DNA of 64,000 nucleotides from Acidovorax sp. GBBC 1281 (GTDB taxonomy: Bacteria; Pseudomonadota; Gammaproteobacteria; Burkholderiales; Burkholderiaceae_C), in contig NZ_CP097269.1 in assembly GCF_028473645.1 (NCBI RefSeq), positions 2,498,001 to 2,562,000 on the forward strand, in the 5' to 3' direction. How positions within the stretch are numbered: position 1 is the first letter of the stretch; each line of letters opens with the position of its first letter. This document shows, piece after piece, positions 17,186-24,304 of this stretch. The notes beneath the pieces are model-generated. The model was given only the letters and a program-made list of their open reading frames with translations, searched no databases and had not been told where the DNA came from. The position numbers and the translations under genes were made by a program.

Positions 17186-17845
17186 ATGATCGACATGATG
17201 TTCGCGGCCATGTCCGTGGAGGCCCTGCCCAGCCAGCAGGTGTTTGTCACCACAACCGCCTGGACGGTGCCAGCAGGGGTGTCCACCATCTTCATGGTGT
17301 GCGTGCAGCCGGGTGCCTATGGCGCCGTGCAGGTGGTGGTGGACGGCGTGATCGTGTGCCGCGCCCAGAATGGCGCACGCATCGGCGACGGCGGCGGCGA
17401 TGGCGGCTACGGCTCGGGCGCCTACAACGACGGCTCCACGATGGTGGCGGGCGGCGGCGGCGGTGCCGGGGGCTACAACGGTGCGGGCGGCAATGGCGGC
17501 ACCTTCGGCAGCGGCCCCACGGCGGGCACGGGGGGCGGCGGCGATGGTGGCTTCGCGGGCGGGGGTAATGGCATCGGGCTCAAGGGCCTGGGCAGCAGCC
17601 CGGCCAGCAGCCCCAGCGGCTACCTCGGCGGCAACTATGGCGGCGGCTCTGGGGGCGCGAACTCCAGTTCGGGCGGCTCGCAGGGCGGGGCCTGCGCCTG
17701 GCGCAACAACGTGGCGGTGGTTCCCGGCTCCGTCGTCCAGATCACGGTGCCCGACGTGCCCAGCTACAACCTTCAGGGCGTCGGTGCCGTGCGAATCATG
17801 TGGGGCGGTGGCCGCTCCTACCCATCCAACGCAGGAGACCTCTGA
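17186..17845 (+). CDS. Glycine-rich receptor-binding adhesin at the tail-fibre tip
   Basis: The 219-residue protein begins with a short beta region (FVTTTAWTVPAGVSTIFMVC) and then has a long run, roughly residues 65-170, of glycine clusters (GGGGGAGGYNGAGGNGG and similar). Glycine repeats of this kind pack as polyglycine-II helices in phage tip adhesins such as T-even gp38, whose inter-repeat loops decide the receptor. It follows the fibre gene by three bases and overlaps the DUF4376 gene (TGATG, 17843-17847). The receptor cannot be told from sequence. The repetitive DNA could allow slippage and change of host range. Confidence 0.68.
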   Translation: MIDMMFAAMSVEALPSQQVFVTTTAWTVPAGVSTIFMVCVQPGAYGAVQVVVDGVIVCRAQNGARIGDGGGDGGYGSGAYNDGSTMVAGGGGGAGGYNGAGGNGGTFGSGPTAGTGGGGDGGFAGGGNGIGLKGLGSSPASSPSGYLGGNYGGGSGGANSSSGGSQGGACAWRNNVAVVPGSVVQITVPDVPSYNLQGVGAVRIMWGGGRSYPSNAGDL

Positions 17846-18516
17846 TGCGATGCATCCACCTTGCCACTGGCGCGTATCCCCTCACGCCCGAGGCCATCAT
17901 GGCCGAGCACCCGCAATGCTCTTTCCCGATCCCGTTCGCGCCGCCCGATGGGTATGCCGAGGTGGTTGCCGTGGAGCCGCCCAAACACGATCCAACGACG
18001 CACCGGGCCGCCGAGCGCGCGCCGATCCGGGCCGGGGGCGTGTGGCGCCAGGGCTGGCAGATCGTGCCCTTGACCGTGCAGGAGCAGGCCGACCGGGCGG
18101 TGGACGTGGCCGCCCAGTTCAAGGCGCAGCGGGCCGACAAGATCGCGGCGATCAATGCCGAGTACGACCGCCGAACCGCCGCGATCTCGGCCGGGTATCC
18201 GGCTTCGGAGCGCGAGAGCTGGCCGGTGCAGACCCGTGAGGCCCGGGCGCTGCTGGCGGATGCCGGCGCGGTCACGCCCTGGATCGATGCGGCAGCGTCC
18301 GCGCGGGGATTGGACCGGGCAGACCTCGCGCGGCGGATCGCGGCCTTGGATGAGGCCTATCGGGCGGTCCACGGTGCCCTGACCGGCACGCGCCAGCGCC
18401 TGGAGGGTCTGGCATGGGATGCGCAGGACCCCGCGGCCCTGCAGGCGATCAGCCCCGCCGCTGGATGGGGGACGCCGACCAATAAAAAAGACGGGCGACC
18501 CCTGCCGGTGCGGTAA
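17845..18516 (+). CDS. Phage tail protein with DUF4376-type C-terminal domain
   Basis: The 223-residue protein has an N-terminal beta part (MRCIHLATGAYPLTPEAI) and a C-terminal helical domain matching the DUF4376 pattern: KIAAINAEYDRRTAAISAGY, SERESWPVQTREARALLAD and TPWIDAAASARGLDRADLA, ending GTRQRLEGLAW. DUF4376 domains occur in tail-fibre-associated or assembly proteins of Burkholderiales and Pseudomonas phages. Its start overlaps the adhesin stop by one base (TGATG). The reading frame ends inside a perfect stem-loop at 18503-18524. Confidence 0.72.
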   Translation: MRCIHLATGAYPLTPEAIMAEHPQCSFPIPFAPPDGYAEVVAVEPPKHDPTTHRAAERAPIRAGGVWRQGWQIVPLTVQEQADRAVDVAAQFKAQRADKIAAINAEYDRRTAAISAGYPASERESWPVQTREARALLADAGAVTPWIDAAASARGLDRADLARRIAALDEAYRAVHGALTGTRQRLEGLAWDAQDPAALQAISPAAGWGTPTNKKDGRPLPVR

Positions 18517-18524
18517 CACCGGCA
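18503..18524 (+). terminator. Stem-loop over the DUF4376 stop codon, upstream of com
   Basis: TGCCGGTG (18503-18510) and CACCGGCA (18517-18524) form a perfect 8-bp stem with a 6-base loop that contains the TAA stop. No U-tract follows. It may reduce read-through from the structural operon into the com/methyltransferase pair, or protect the 3' end of the structural mRNA. Confidence 0.4.
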
Positions 18525-18628
18525 AGAGCCCCAACCTGCAGATAAAGCCTGCAAGCCGACAAGGCCCGCCACCCTGTACAGAGTGCGGCGAGTCTATCGG
18601 ATGTTTCAACCGTAGAAACTGGCTTGCA

Positions 18629-18889
18629 ATGATTGAAATTCGCTGCGGCGCCTGCCGCCGCAAACTCGGCGAGGGCGAATACACCGTCCTCGCCATCAAG
18701 TGCCCCCGCTGCGGGGCCATGAATCATCTGAGGGCCGCGAGCCCCCCATCCGAGCGCCAGGGAGCGCCTAACGACGAAAGCGTTATGCATGTCGCAAGGC
18801 ACCTTGGCTGCACCCAGCAGCCGCACACCGGCCACCACGGCCCCATCGCCCCTCGTGGGCAGTCTGTTTGCAGGGATAGGAGGGTTTGA
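18629..18889 (+). CDS. com: Com-like zinc-finger translational regulator (Mu Com family)
   Basis: The 86-residue protein begins MIEIRCGACRRKLGEGEY and continues KCPRCGAMNHLRA, so two CxxC knuckles (Cys6/Cys9 and Cys24/Cys27) form a zinc ribbon as in Mu Com. Mu Com binds the start region of mom mRNA and melts an inhibitory stem-loop so that the DNA-modification enzyme is translated. Here the gene overlaps the start of a C5-cytosine methyltransferase by about 100 bases, closely matching the com-mom overlap of Mu. The C-terminal 50 residues lie over the methyltransferase start region and are less conserved in look. The ATG at 18629 gives the family's usual N-terminus. Confidence 0.8.
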   Translation: MIEIRCGACRRKLGEGEYTVLAIKCPRCGAMNHLRAASPPSERQGAPNDESVMHVARHLGCTQQPHTGHHGPIAPRGQSVCRDRRV

Positions 18890-19673
18890 TCTTGGATTCG
18901 AACAAGCGGGATACACCACGGCCTGGCAGGTCGAAATCGAGCCGCACCTGCGCGAGGTGCTCGCGCTGCGGTTCCCTCACGCCCGGCAGTTCGCCGACGT
19001 GCGCGAGGTCGGCGCCCACAACCTCAGCCCCGTCGACGTGCTCATCGGCGGATTCCCGTGCCAGGACGTGTCCAGCATGGGCGCACGCGCCGGCCTCGCC
19101 GGCAACCGCACCGGCCTGTTCTGGGAGGTCTGCCGCATCGTCGAGGAAATACGGCCCCAGTGGGTGGTCCTTGAAAACGTCGTTGGCCTGCTCACTAGCA
19201 ATGGTGGGCAAGACTTTGGCGTCGTCCTCCAGGCCCTTGCCGACCGGGGGTATGTGGGATGCTGGCGGGTGCTTGATGCTCAGTATTTCGGAGTCGCCCA
19301 CCGTCGCCGCCGGGTTTTCCTGGTCGCTGGTCTTGGACGACACCCCCCCGCTGGGCTGCTTTCTGATGCCGCGCCAGTGGACGCAATACCTGGCACGCTT
19401 GGCCCGCAGCAAGAGTCACGGCCAGCGGATGGATGGCCTGCCAATTGTCTCCTGGCCAAGAATGCAGCCAGTCTCATCGGTATCGGTTGCGAGAATCTCG
19501 TCTGTCACCGAGGCGGACGGGGTGCGATGGTTGAGCGGGCCGGAGTGTCTGAAGCTACAGGGCTTCCCTTCGGACTGGATGCGACCGATCACCGCGAGGT
19601 TCGGGCGGCCGGAAACGCGGTCTGTGTTCCCGTGGCCCGCTGGATCGCCGAGCATTTGAGGACTGCGCCGTAG
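18789..19673 (+). CDS. C5-cytosine DNA methyltransferase (anti-restriction, phage-borne)
   Basis: The 294-residue product has motif I (SLFAGIGGFDLGFEQAG, residues 25-41), motif IV with the catalytic Cys91 (GGFPCQDVS), motif VI (ENV, 129-131), motif VIII (HRRRRVFLV, 170-178) and a motif X-like GNAVCVPVARWI near residues 275-286. It transfers methyl groups from S-adenosylmethionine to cytosine, probably to protect phage DNA from host restriction. The target-recognition and motif IX region is odd: in this frame I see no LQGFP motif, while the +1 frame encodes ECLKLQGFPSDW at 19543-19578. Either two compensating indels or overlapping coding is present, so activity is uncertain. Confidence 0.78.
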   Translation: MSQGTLAAPSSRTPATTAPSPLVGSLFAGIGGFDLGFEQAGYTTAWQVEIEPHLREVLALRFPHARQFADVREVGAHNLSPVDVLIGGFPCQDVSSMGARAGLAGNRTGLFWEVCRIVEEIRPQWVVLENVVGLLTSNGGQDFGVVLQALADRGYVGCWRVLDAQYFGVAHRRRRVFLVAGLGRHPPAGLLSDAAPVDAIPGTLGPQQESRPADGWPANCLLAKNAASLIGIGCENLVCHRGGRGAMVERAGVSEATGLPFGLDATDHREVRAAGNAVCVPVARWIAEHLRTAP

Positions 19674-19740
19674 CGCAGGGCAGCGGACGCTTGCATCACA
19701 CTGCGCCCGCTGCAATTTGCTTTCATCGGTTGTAATCGCA

Positions 19741-19795
19741 AGCAATGCGATTTTTCACAGCGAAGCAGCCTGATTTTTCGCGGCGCGCTTCAACA
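19741..19795 (+). other. Candidate prophage right end with paired transposase-binding sites
   Basis: Read inward from 19795 on the minus strand, the sequence starts 5'-TGTTGAAG and contains GCGAAAAATC and then GTGAAAAATC, with the shared GAAAAATC cores exactly 23 bases apart. Mu-type ends begin with 5'-TG, carry about 22-bp MuA sites and have the consensus core RCGAAAR. The phage genes stop just before this point, and the host sigma-factor promoter region starts just after it. The left end is not in the window, so the 5-bp target duplication cannot be checked. Confidence 0.5.
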
Positions 19796-19813
19796 TGGTG
19801 CATGCAGTTCGAA

Positions 19814-19843
19814 GTGAATCTCATTTACCGCATCTCCTATACT
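19814..19843 (+). promoter_or_regulatory. Candidate promoter with Fur-box-like sequence for the sigma-factor gene
   Basis: A good -10 hexamer TATACT lies at 19838-19843. Upstream, GTGAATCTCATTTAC (19814-19828) resembles a degenerate Fur operator and overlaps the expected -35 position. The first start codon is 55 bases downstream. All of this lies on the host side of the proposed prophage end, so iron control may survive the insertion. The match is weak. Confidence 0.35.
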
Positions 19844-19897
19844 GCGGCCTTCGCTTGCCTTTTTGCGCCATCGATCCTGCGTTCGCGGGGTCTGGCC

Positions 19898-20485
19898 ATG
19901 TCGATGGGCATGGCCCATTCCCTGGTTCAGATGTCCGTGTTCGCGCGCTATTACCGAGAGTTGCTGAGGTTCCTGCAAGGGTCCGTCCAGGACCGCGAGA
20001 TGGCGGCCGACCTGGCGCAGGAAAGCTATGCGCGGGTGCTGGCCGTGCAGCAGTCGGGCGAGACCATCGCCGAACCCCGGGCGTTTCTGTACCGCACGGC
20101 GCGCAACCTCGTCATCGACCAGCATCGCCGCGACGCGGTGCGCGGCCAGCATGCCCCGCTGGAGTGCGACGATGGCTTCGAGCAGGCCGCTCAAGCCTTG
20201 GCCGGCCCACGGGCCTGCGAGCCCGAGGTGGCGGCCATGTCCTCCCAGACCGTGAATGCGCTGCTGGCTGCCATCGGCGAACTGCCGCTGCGCTGCCGCG
20301 AGGCGTTCATCCTGCACAAGTTCGATGGCCTTGCCCAGGCGGACATCGCGCGCCGCATGGGCATCTCGGTGACGATGGTGGAGCGCCACATCCAGCGGGG
20401 CATGCAGGCCTGCCGCGATTGCCAGGACCGGCTGGGGGGCACGCCCCGCACATCGGCACAGCCCACACCAACGGAAAGCCCGTGA
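19898..20485 (+). CDS. FecI-like ECF sigma factor for iron uptake
   Basis: The 195-residue protein has sigma region 2 (YYRELLRFLQGSVQDREMAA, AQESYARVLAV and RAFLYRTARNLVIDQHRR) and sigma region 4 (LPLRCREAFILHKFDGLAQ and ADIARRMGISVTMVERHIQRG). The following genes, a FecR-type regulator and a TonB receptor with an N-terminal signalling domain, make it a FecI-type factor that switches on receptor expression when the siderophore is bound. Starts at 19898, 19904, 19910 or 19931 are possible. The reading frame is open back through the prophage junction, but upstream codons are phage end DNA and were not included. Confidence 0.9.
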   Translation: MSMGMAHSLVQMSVFARYYRELLRFLQGSVQDREMAADLAQESYARVLAVQQSGETIAEPRAFLYRTARNLVIDQHRRDAVRGQHAPLECDDGFEQAAQALAGPRACEPEVAAMSSQTVNALLAAIGELPLRCREAFILHKFDGLAQADIARRMGISVTMVERHIQRGMQACRDCQDRLGGTPRTSAQPTPTESP

Positions 20486-20562
20486 TGACGCGCTGCCCAT
20501 TCCTGGATCCGCAAGGTTGGGATGGCGCCGTGCCGTGCGTCTACTGCCAGGTACCCTTTTGA
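20485..20562 (+). CDS. Possible 25-codon cysteine-containing peptide between sigma factor and FecR genes
   Basis: The ATG at 20485 shares its first base with the sigma-factor stop (TGATG), and the frame ends at 20560-20562, immediately before the FecR start at 20564. The peptide has three cysteines (CPF near the start and PCVYC near the end) and no known family. Coupling at both ends suggests that its translation passes ribosomes on to the FecR gene. It could be chance. Confidence 0.25.
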   Translation: MTRCPFLDPQGWDGAVPCVYCQVPF

Positions 20563-20563
20563 A

Positions 20564-21652
20564 ATGTCCATGACCGATCCCCACCGCGCGGCCCCCTCGT
20601 CCAGTGACCTCGATACCGAGGCGCTGGCGTGGTTCGCGCGCCTGGACCGGGAACGGGGCGCCGAGCAGAACGCCGAATTCCAGGCCTGGCTGGCCGGGCA
20701 CCCCAGCCGACAGGCGGCATTCGCCCGCTGGCAGGCCGATTGGCAACGGCTGGACCAGTTGCCCGCTGCCGGCGTGGCGCAATTGCGACGGCAGCTGGCG
20801 GCCGAGCAGGCCCAGGCGGACCGCAAGCCCACGCCGGCGCCCACCGGGCGCAGGGCGTGGCTGCAGGGTTGGTCGGCCCTGGTGCCGCAGGCCGCCGTGG
20901 CGGCGGTGGTCGTGCTCATGGCCGGGGGCGGCAGCTACTTGGCCTGGGACCACTGGCAGCAGCAGCCGGTTTTCGTGCAGAACTTCTCGACGGAACGCGG
21001 CCAGCAACTGGACGTGCAGCTGCCCGACGGCAGCCGCCTGCGGCTCGATACCGCCACGCGGCTGGAGGTGGCGCTGTACCGCCAGCGGCGCGAGGTGCGC
21101 CTGCCCGAGGGGCAAGCCGTGTTCCAGGTCCAGGGCGACGCCACCCGGCCGTTCGATGTGCTGGCCGGCGCCGTGAAGGTGACGGTGGTGGGCACGCGGT
21201 TTTCCATGCGCCACACCGCCAGCGTGCCCGGCGACAACGGCGTGCGCGTGGCCGTGGAGGAGGGACGGGTGCGCGTGGCGGCGGCTGGCGGCGCCGTGAA
21301 CCCACCCGGGCAGACTGGCGCGGCCACGGTGGTGCTCACCGCCGGGCAGCAGGTGTCGGCCGATGCCGCGGGCCGCATGGCGCCGGTCGGCCCGGTGGCG
21401 ACGGCTGGGGTCGCCCCTTGGCGCGACGGGCGCATCACCTTCGACGATGTGCCGCTGGCCCAGGCTTTGGCGGAGTTCGAGCGCTACGGGCAGACGGGCC
21501 TCGTGGTGCGCGATGCGGCCGTGGGCGCGCTGCGCATGACCGGCACCTTCGACCCGCGCCGCCTGGACAACTTCCGGCAGGCGCTGCCCAAGGTGCTGCC
21601 GGTGCGCCTGCAGGGTGAGGCGCCGCACACCGAAATCGTCGGGGCGCACTGA
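20564..21652 (+). CDS. FecR-family anti-sigma / signal transducer
   Basis: The 362-residue protein has an N-terminal cytoplasmic DUF4880-like region (LDTEALAWFARLDRERGAEQ and FQAWLAGHPSRQAAFARWQ), one membrane helix at about residues 108-125 (AAVAAVVVLMAGGGSYLAW) and a periplasmic FecR domain (TERGQQLDVQLPDGSRLRLD, then VTVVGTRFSM). It should carry the signal from the occupied outer-membrane receptor to the ECF sigma factor in the cytoplasm. The start at 20564 or the second ATG at 20570 gives nearly the same protein. It lies between the sigma-factor and receptor genes, the standard arrangement. Confidence 0.92.
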   Translation: MSMTDPHRAAPSSSDLDTEALAWFARLDRERGAEQNAEFQAWLAGHPSRQAAFARWQADWQRLDQLPAAGVAQLRRQLAAEQAQADRKPTPAPTGRRAWLQGWSALVPQAAVAAVVVLMAGGGSYLAWDHWQQQPVFVQNFSTERGQQLDVQLPDGSRLRLDTATRLEVALYRQRREVRLPEGQAVFQVQGDATRPFDVLAGAVKVTVVGTRFSMRHTASVPGDNGVRVAVEEGRVRVAAAGGAVNPPGQTGAATVVLTAGQQVSADAAGRMAPVGPVATAGVAPWRDGRITFDDVPLAQALAEFERYGQTGLVVRDAAVGALRMTGTFDPRRLDNFRQALPKVLPVRLQGEAPHTEIVGAH

Positions 21653-21731
21653 GCCGGCCTTGCGCCAGGCGTGCGCGCACGTGCGGTCCGACCCCGGGGA
21701 CAAGCCACTGAATCGCCTTTCGAAAAAAAGC

Positions 21732-21755
21732 GCAAAACCCAGGTTGGGGTTTTGC
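21732..21755. terminator. Perfect hairpin between fecR-like and receptor genes
   Basis: GCAAAACCC (21732-21740) and GGGTTTTGC (21747-21755) form a 9-bp stem with a 6-base loop. On the plus strand no T-run follows. On the minus strand it is followed by seven T residues (A-run at 21723-21729), so as a rho-independent terminator it points against antisense transcription. On the plus strand it may be an attenuator or mRNA processing site that separates the sigma/FecR message from the receptor. Confidence 0.5.
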
Positions 21756-21813
21756 CAAGCCATGCGTCTACCTGAGAAGGCTTCTTATTCCCAACCTTCC
21801 GGAGATCGTCCGC

Positions 21814-24258
21814 ATGTCCCGTTTTCGTTTCCATCCTGCCCCGTTGGCCGTGGCGGCCGCCCTGGCGCTGGGCGCCTTGCCCACCCATGCCCAGCCGGGG
21901 GCCGGTGCGCAGGCTGCGGCATCCGTGCCGGTGGACATCCGCATCGCGGCCCAGCCCCTGGCCCAGGCCCTGGATGCGCTGGCGCGGCAGGCGCGCCTGG
22001 AGCTGATGGTGCAACCCGCGCTGGTGGAGGGCAAGGTGGCGCCGGCCGTGCAAGGGCGCCTCACCGCCCGCGAGGCCCTCAAACGCCTGCTGGCGGGCAG
22101 CGGGCTGTTCGCGGAGATCGAAGGCACCTCGGTGGTCGTGCGCCGCGTGCCGCAAGGCGCAGGCACGGCCACGCTCGCGCCCGTGACGGTATCGGCCCAG
22201 GCCGAGCGCCCGGTGGCGACCGAGCACACGGGCTCGTACACCACGCGCGCCGTCACGGTGGGCAAGGGCGCCCAGGCGCTCAAGGACATTCCCCAGTCGA
22301 TCAGCGTCGTCACGCGCCAGCTGATGGACGAGCAGAACATCACCTCGGTCTACGACGCGCTCGCCAGCACCACCGGCATCACGCTGGCGCAAAGCCCGCA
22401 GGGCGGCAAATACATCTATTCGCGCGGCTACGACCTGACCACGGTGCAGTACGACGGGGTGCCACTCAACCGCGGCATGTACGGGCGGGCGAGCAACTAT
22501 TCGTCCAGCATGGCGATCATCGACCGGGCCGAGGTCCTGCGCGGCGCCGCCGGCCTGCTGCAGGGCGAAGGCAGCCCCGGCGGGGCGGTCAACCTGGTGC
22601 GCAAGCGTCCTCTCGGCACCAACGCCACCACGGTGGAGGCCCGCGTGGGCTCGTGGGACCGCTACGGCGCGCAGCTGGACACCAGCCGCGTCCTGAACGA
22701 AGAGGGCACGCTGCGCGGCCGCGCGCTGATCGACTACGAAGACCACCACTCGTTCATGGACTACGTGAACCGCCGCAGCCCGACCGTGTACGGCACGCTG
22801 GAATACGACGTCTCGGCCGCCACGCGCATCAACTTCGGGGCCAGCTCCGAAGAAACGCGCGGCCGCCCCTCCATGAACGGGCTGCCGCGCTACGCCACCG
22901 GCGGCGACCTGAACCTGCCCCGCTCGACCTACCTGGGCGCCACCTGGAACCGGCAGGAGTCGTCCAACCGCGGGCTGTATTTCGATGCGGCGCACCAGTT
23001 CAACGACGACTGGAAGCTGCAGTTCACGGCGATGCACCTCAAGGAAGAGCACGATCTGAAGTACGCCGGGGTCAACCGGGCGGTCAATCCGGCGCTGATG
23101 CAGAGCGCCAACATCGTGGCCCGGTCCATCGCCGACATCGAGACCTCGGGCATCGACGCGAACCTGACCGGAAAATTCGACGCCTTCGGCCGGCGGCACG
23201 AACTGGTGAGCGGGGTCAACTACACGCACACCACGAACGACACCATCTACGGCTTTCGGACCAACTACAACATCTTCGGCCTGAACAGCTACAACCCCGA
23301 CTTCCGCGAGCCCACGGACGCCGAGATCTACACCGGCACCCGCGAGGCGCGGCAGGGCAAGGCCCGGCAACTGGGCTTTTACAACGCGGTGCGCCTGCAG
23401 CTGACCGACCCGCTCAAGCTGGTGCTCGGCGCGCGCGTCAGCTGGTTCCGCACCGACTGGGACACCGTCACCACCGGGGCGGCGCCGTCCACATCGGCCA
23501 CCCACAGCCGCGAGAACGCCAAGGTCAACCCCTATGCCGGGCTGATCTACGCGCTCGACCCGCAATGGTCCGCCTACGTGAGCTATGCCGACATCTTCAA
23601 GCCGCAGTCCGAGCTGAACGAGGCGGGCCAGTTGCTCAAGCCCATGGTGGGCGCCAATTACGAAGCGGGCCTCAAAGGCGAGCTGATGGACGGCAAGGTG
23701 AATGCCTCGTTCGCCCTGTTCCGCGTGGACCAGAAGAACCGCGCGCAGGAAGACTTCAGCACCAGCCCCACCTGCCGCAGCGACTACTACTGCTACACCG
23801 ACACGGGCGAGGTGCGCAGCCAGGGCCTGGATGCCGAGGTGAGCGGCGAGGTCGCGCGCCACTGGAACCTGTTCGCCGGCTACACCTTCAACCAGACCAA
23901 GTACCTCAAGGACGTGAGCAGCCAGGGCCTGTCCTTCAACAGCTACACGCCCAAGCACCTGTTCCGCCTGTGGAGCACCTACCAGCTGCCGGGCGAACTG
24001 AACGCCATCACCCTCGGGGGCGGCGTCAACGCGCAAAGCGGCAGCTACCGCCAGATCGGCGCCGTGCGCGCCACCAACGGCGGGCGGGCGGTGTGGAATG
24101 CGCTGGTCAAGTACCAGATCAACCGCCACTGGACCGCGGCGCTGAACGTGAACAACGTCTTCGACAAGCGCTACTACAGCTCGGTTACCGCGCTGGTCAA
24201 CGGCAGCTATTACGGCGACCCCCGCAATGTGATGCTGACCCTGCGCGGCGCCTTCTGA
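21814..24258 (+). CDS. TonB-dependent ferric-siderophore receptor with signalling domain
   Basis: The 814-residue precursor has a signal peptide (about residues 1-26, ending PTHA-Q) and an STN/secretin-type signalling domain at about 35-100 (DIRIAAQPLAQALDALARQA and AREALKRLLAGSGL). A plug domain follows (DIPQSISVVTRQLMDEQ, then GAAGLLQGEGSPGGAVNLV). The 22-strand barrel ends in a terminal phenylalanine (MLTLRGAF). It resembles the FpvA/FhuE group of hydroxamate or mixed siderophore receptors. The signalling domain contacts the periplasmic FecR-type protein. The start at 21814 follows CCGGAGATCG. Ligand identity cannot be read from sequence. Confidence 0.95.
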   Translation: MSRFRFHPAPLAVAAALALGALPTHAQPGAGAQAAASVPVDIRIAAQPLAQALDALARQARLELMVQPALVEGKVAPAVQGRLTAREALKRLLAGSGLFAEIEGTSVVVRRVPQGAGTATLAPVTVSAQAERPVATEHTGSYTTRAVTVGKGAQALKDIPQSISVVTRQLMDEQNITSVYDALASTTGITLAQSPQGGKYIYSRGYDLTTVQYDGVPLNRGMYGRASNYSSSMAIIDRAEVLRGAAGLLQGEGSPGGAVNLVRKRPLGTNATTVEARVGSWDRYGAQLDTSRVLNEEGTLRGRALIDYEDHHSFMDYVNRRSPTVYGTLEYDVSAATRINFGASSEETRGRPSMNGLPRYATGGDLNLPRSTYLGATWNRQESSNRGLYFDAAHQFNDDWKLQFTAMHLKEEHDLKYAGVNRAVNPALMQSANIVARSIADIETSGIDANLTGKFDAFGRRHELVSGVNYTHTTNDTIYGFRTNYNIFGLNSYNPDFREPTDAEIYTGTREARQGKARQLGFYNAVRLQLTDPLKLVLGARVSWFRTDWDTVTTGAAPSTSATHSRENAKVNPYAGLIYALDPQWSAYVSYADIFKPQSELNEAGQLLKPMVGANYEAGLKGELMDGKVNASFALFRVDQKNRAQEDFSTSPTCRSDYYCYTDTGEVRSQGLDAEVSGEVARHWNLFAGYTFNQTKYLKDVSSQGLSFNSYTPKHLFRLWSTYQLPGELNAITLGGGVNAQSGSYRQIGAVRATNGGRAVWNALVKYQINRHWTAALNVNNVFDKRYYSSVTALVNGSYYGDPRNVMLTLRGAF

Positions 24259-24304
24259 CCGTGCGCAGTCGATCGCGCGGCGAATGGCCAGGGATGGGGC
24301 CCGC

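Larger units (their letters stand above)
1..19795 (+). mobile_element. Mu-like transposable prophage, right half (left part outside window)
   Basis: All genes from the left edge to about 19.7 kb are phage genes on one strand in Mu late-gene order: portal (gp29 type), MuF, gpG, protease/scaffold (gpI/Z), capsid (gpT), gp35, gp36, gp37. After that comes a tail of the long non-contractile kind (tube, chaperones with frameshift, tape measure) instead of the Mu contractile sheath. The module ends with a Com-like gene and a DNA methyltransferase, the position of com-mom in Mu. The early region (transposase, repressor) and left end lie outside the window. Mu-type heads with siphovirus tails are known from the Pseudomonas phages B3 and D3112. 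Confidence 0.9.

Noticed and set aside
19745..19897. In-frame N-terminal extension of the FecI-like protein into the prophage end
   Set aside because: The extra 51 codons lack sigma-factor character and cross the proposed prophage/host junction; the promoter-like sequence also lies within it.
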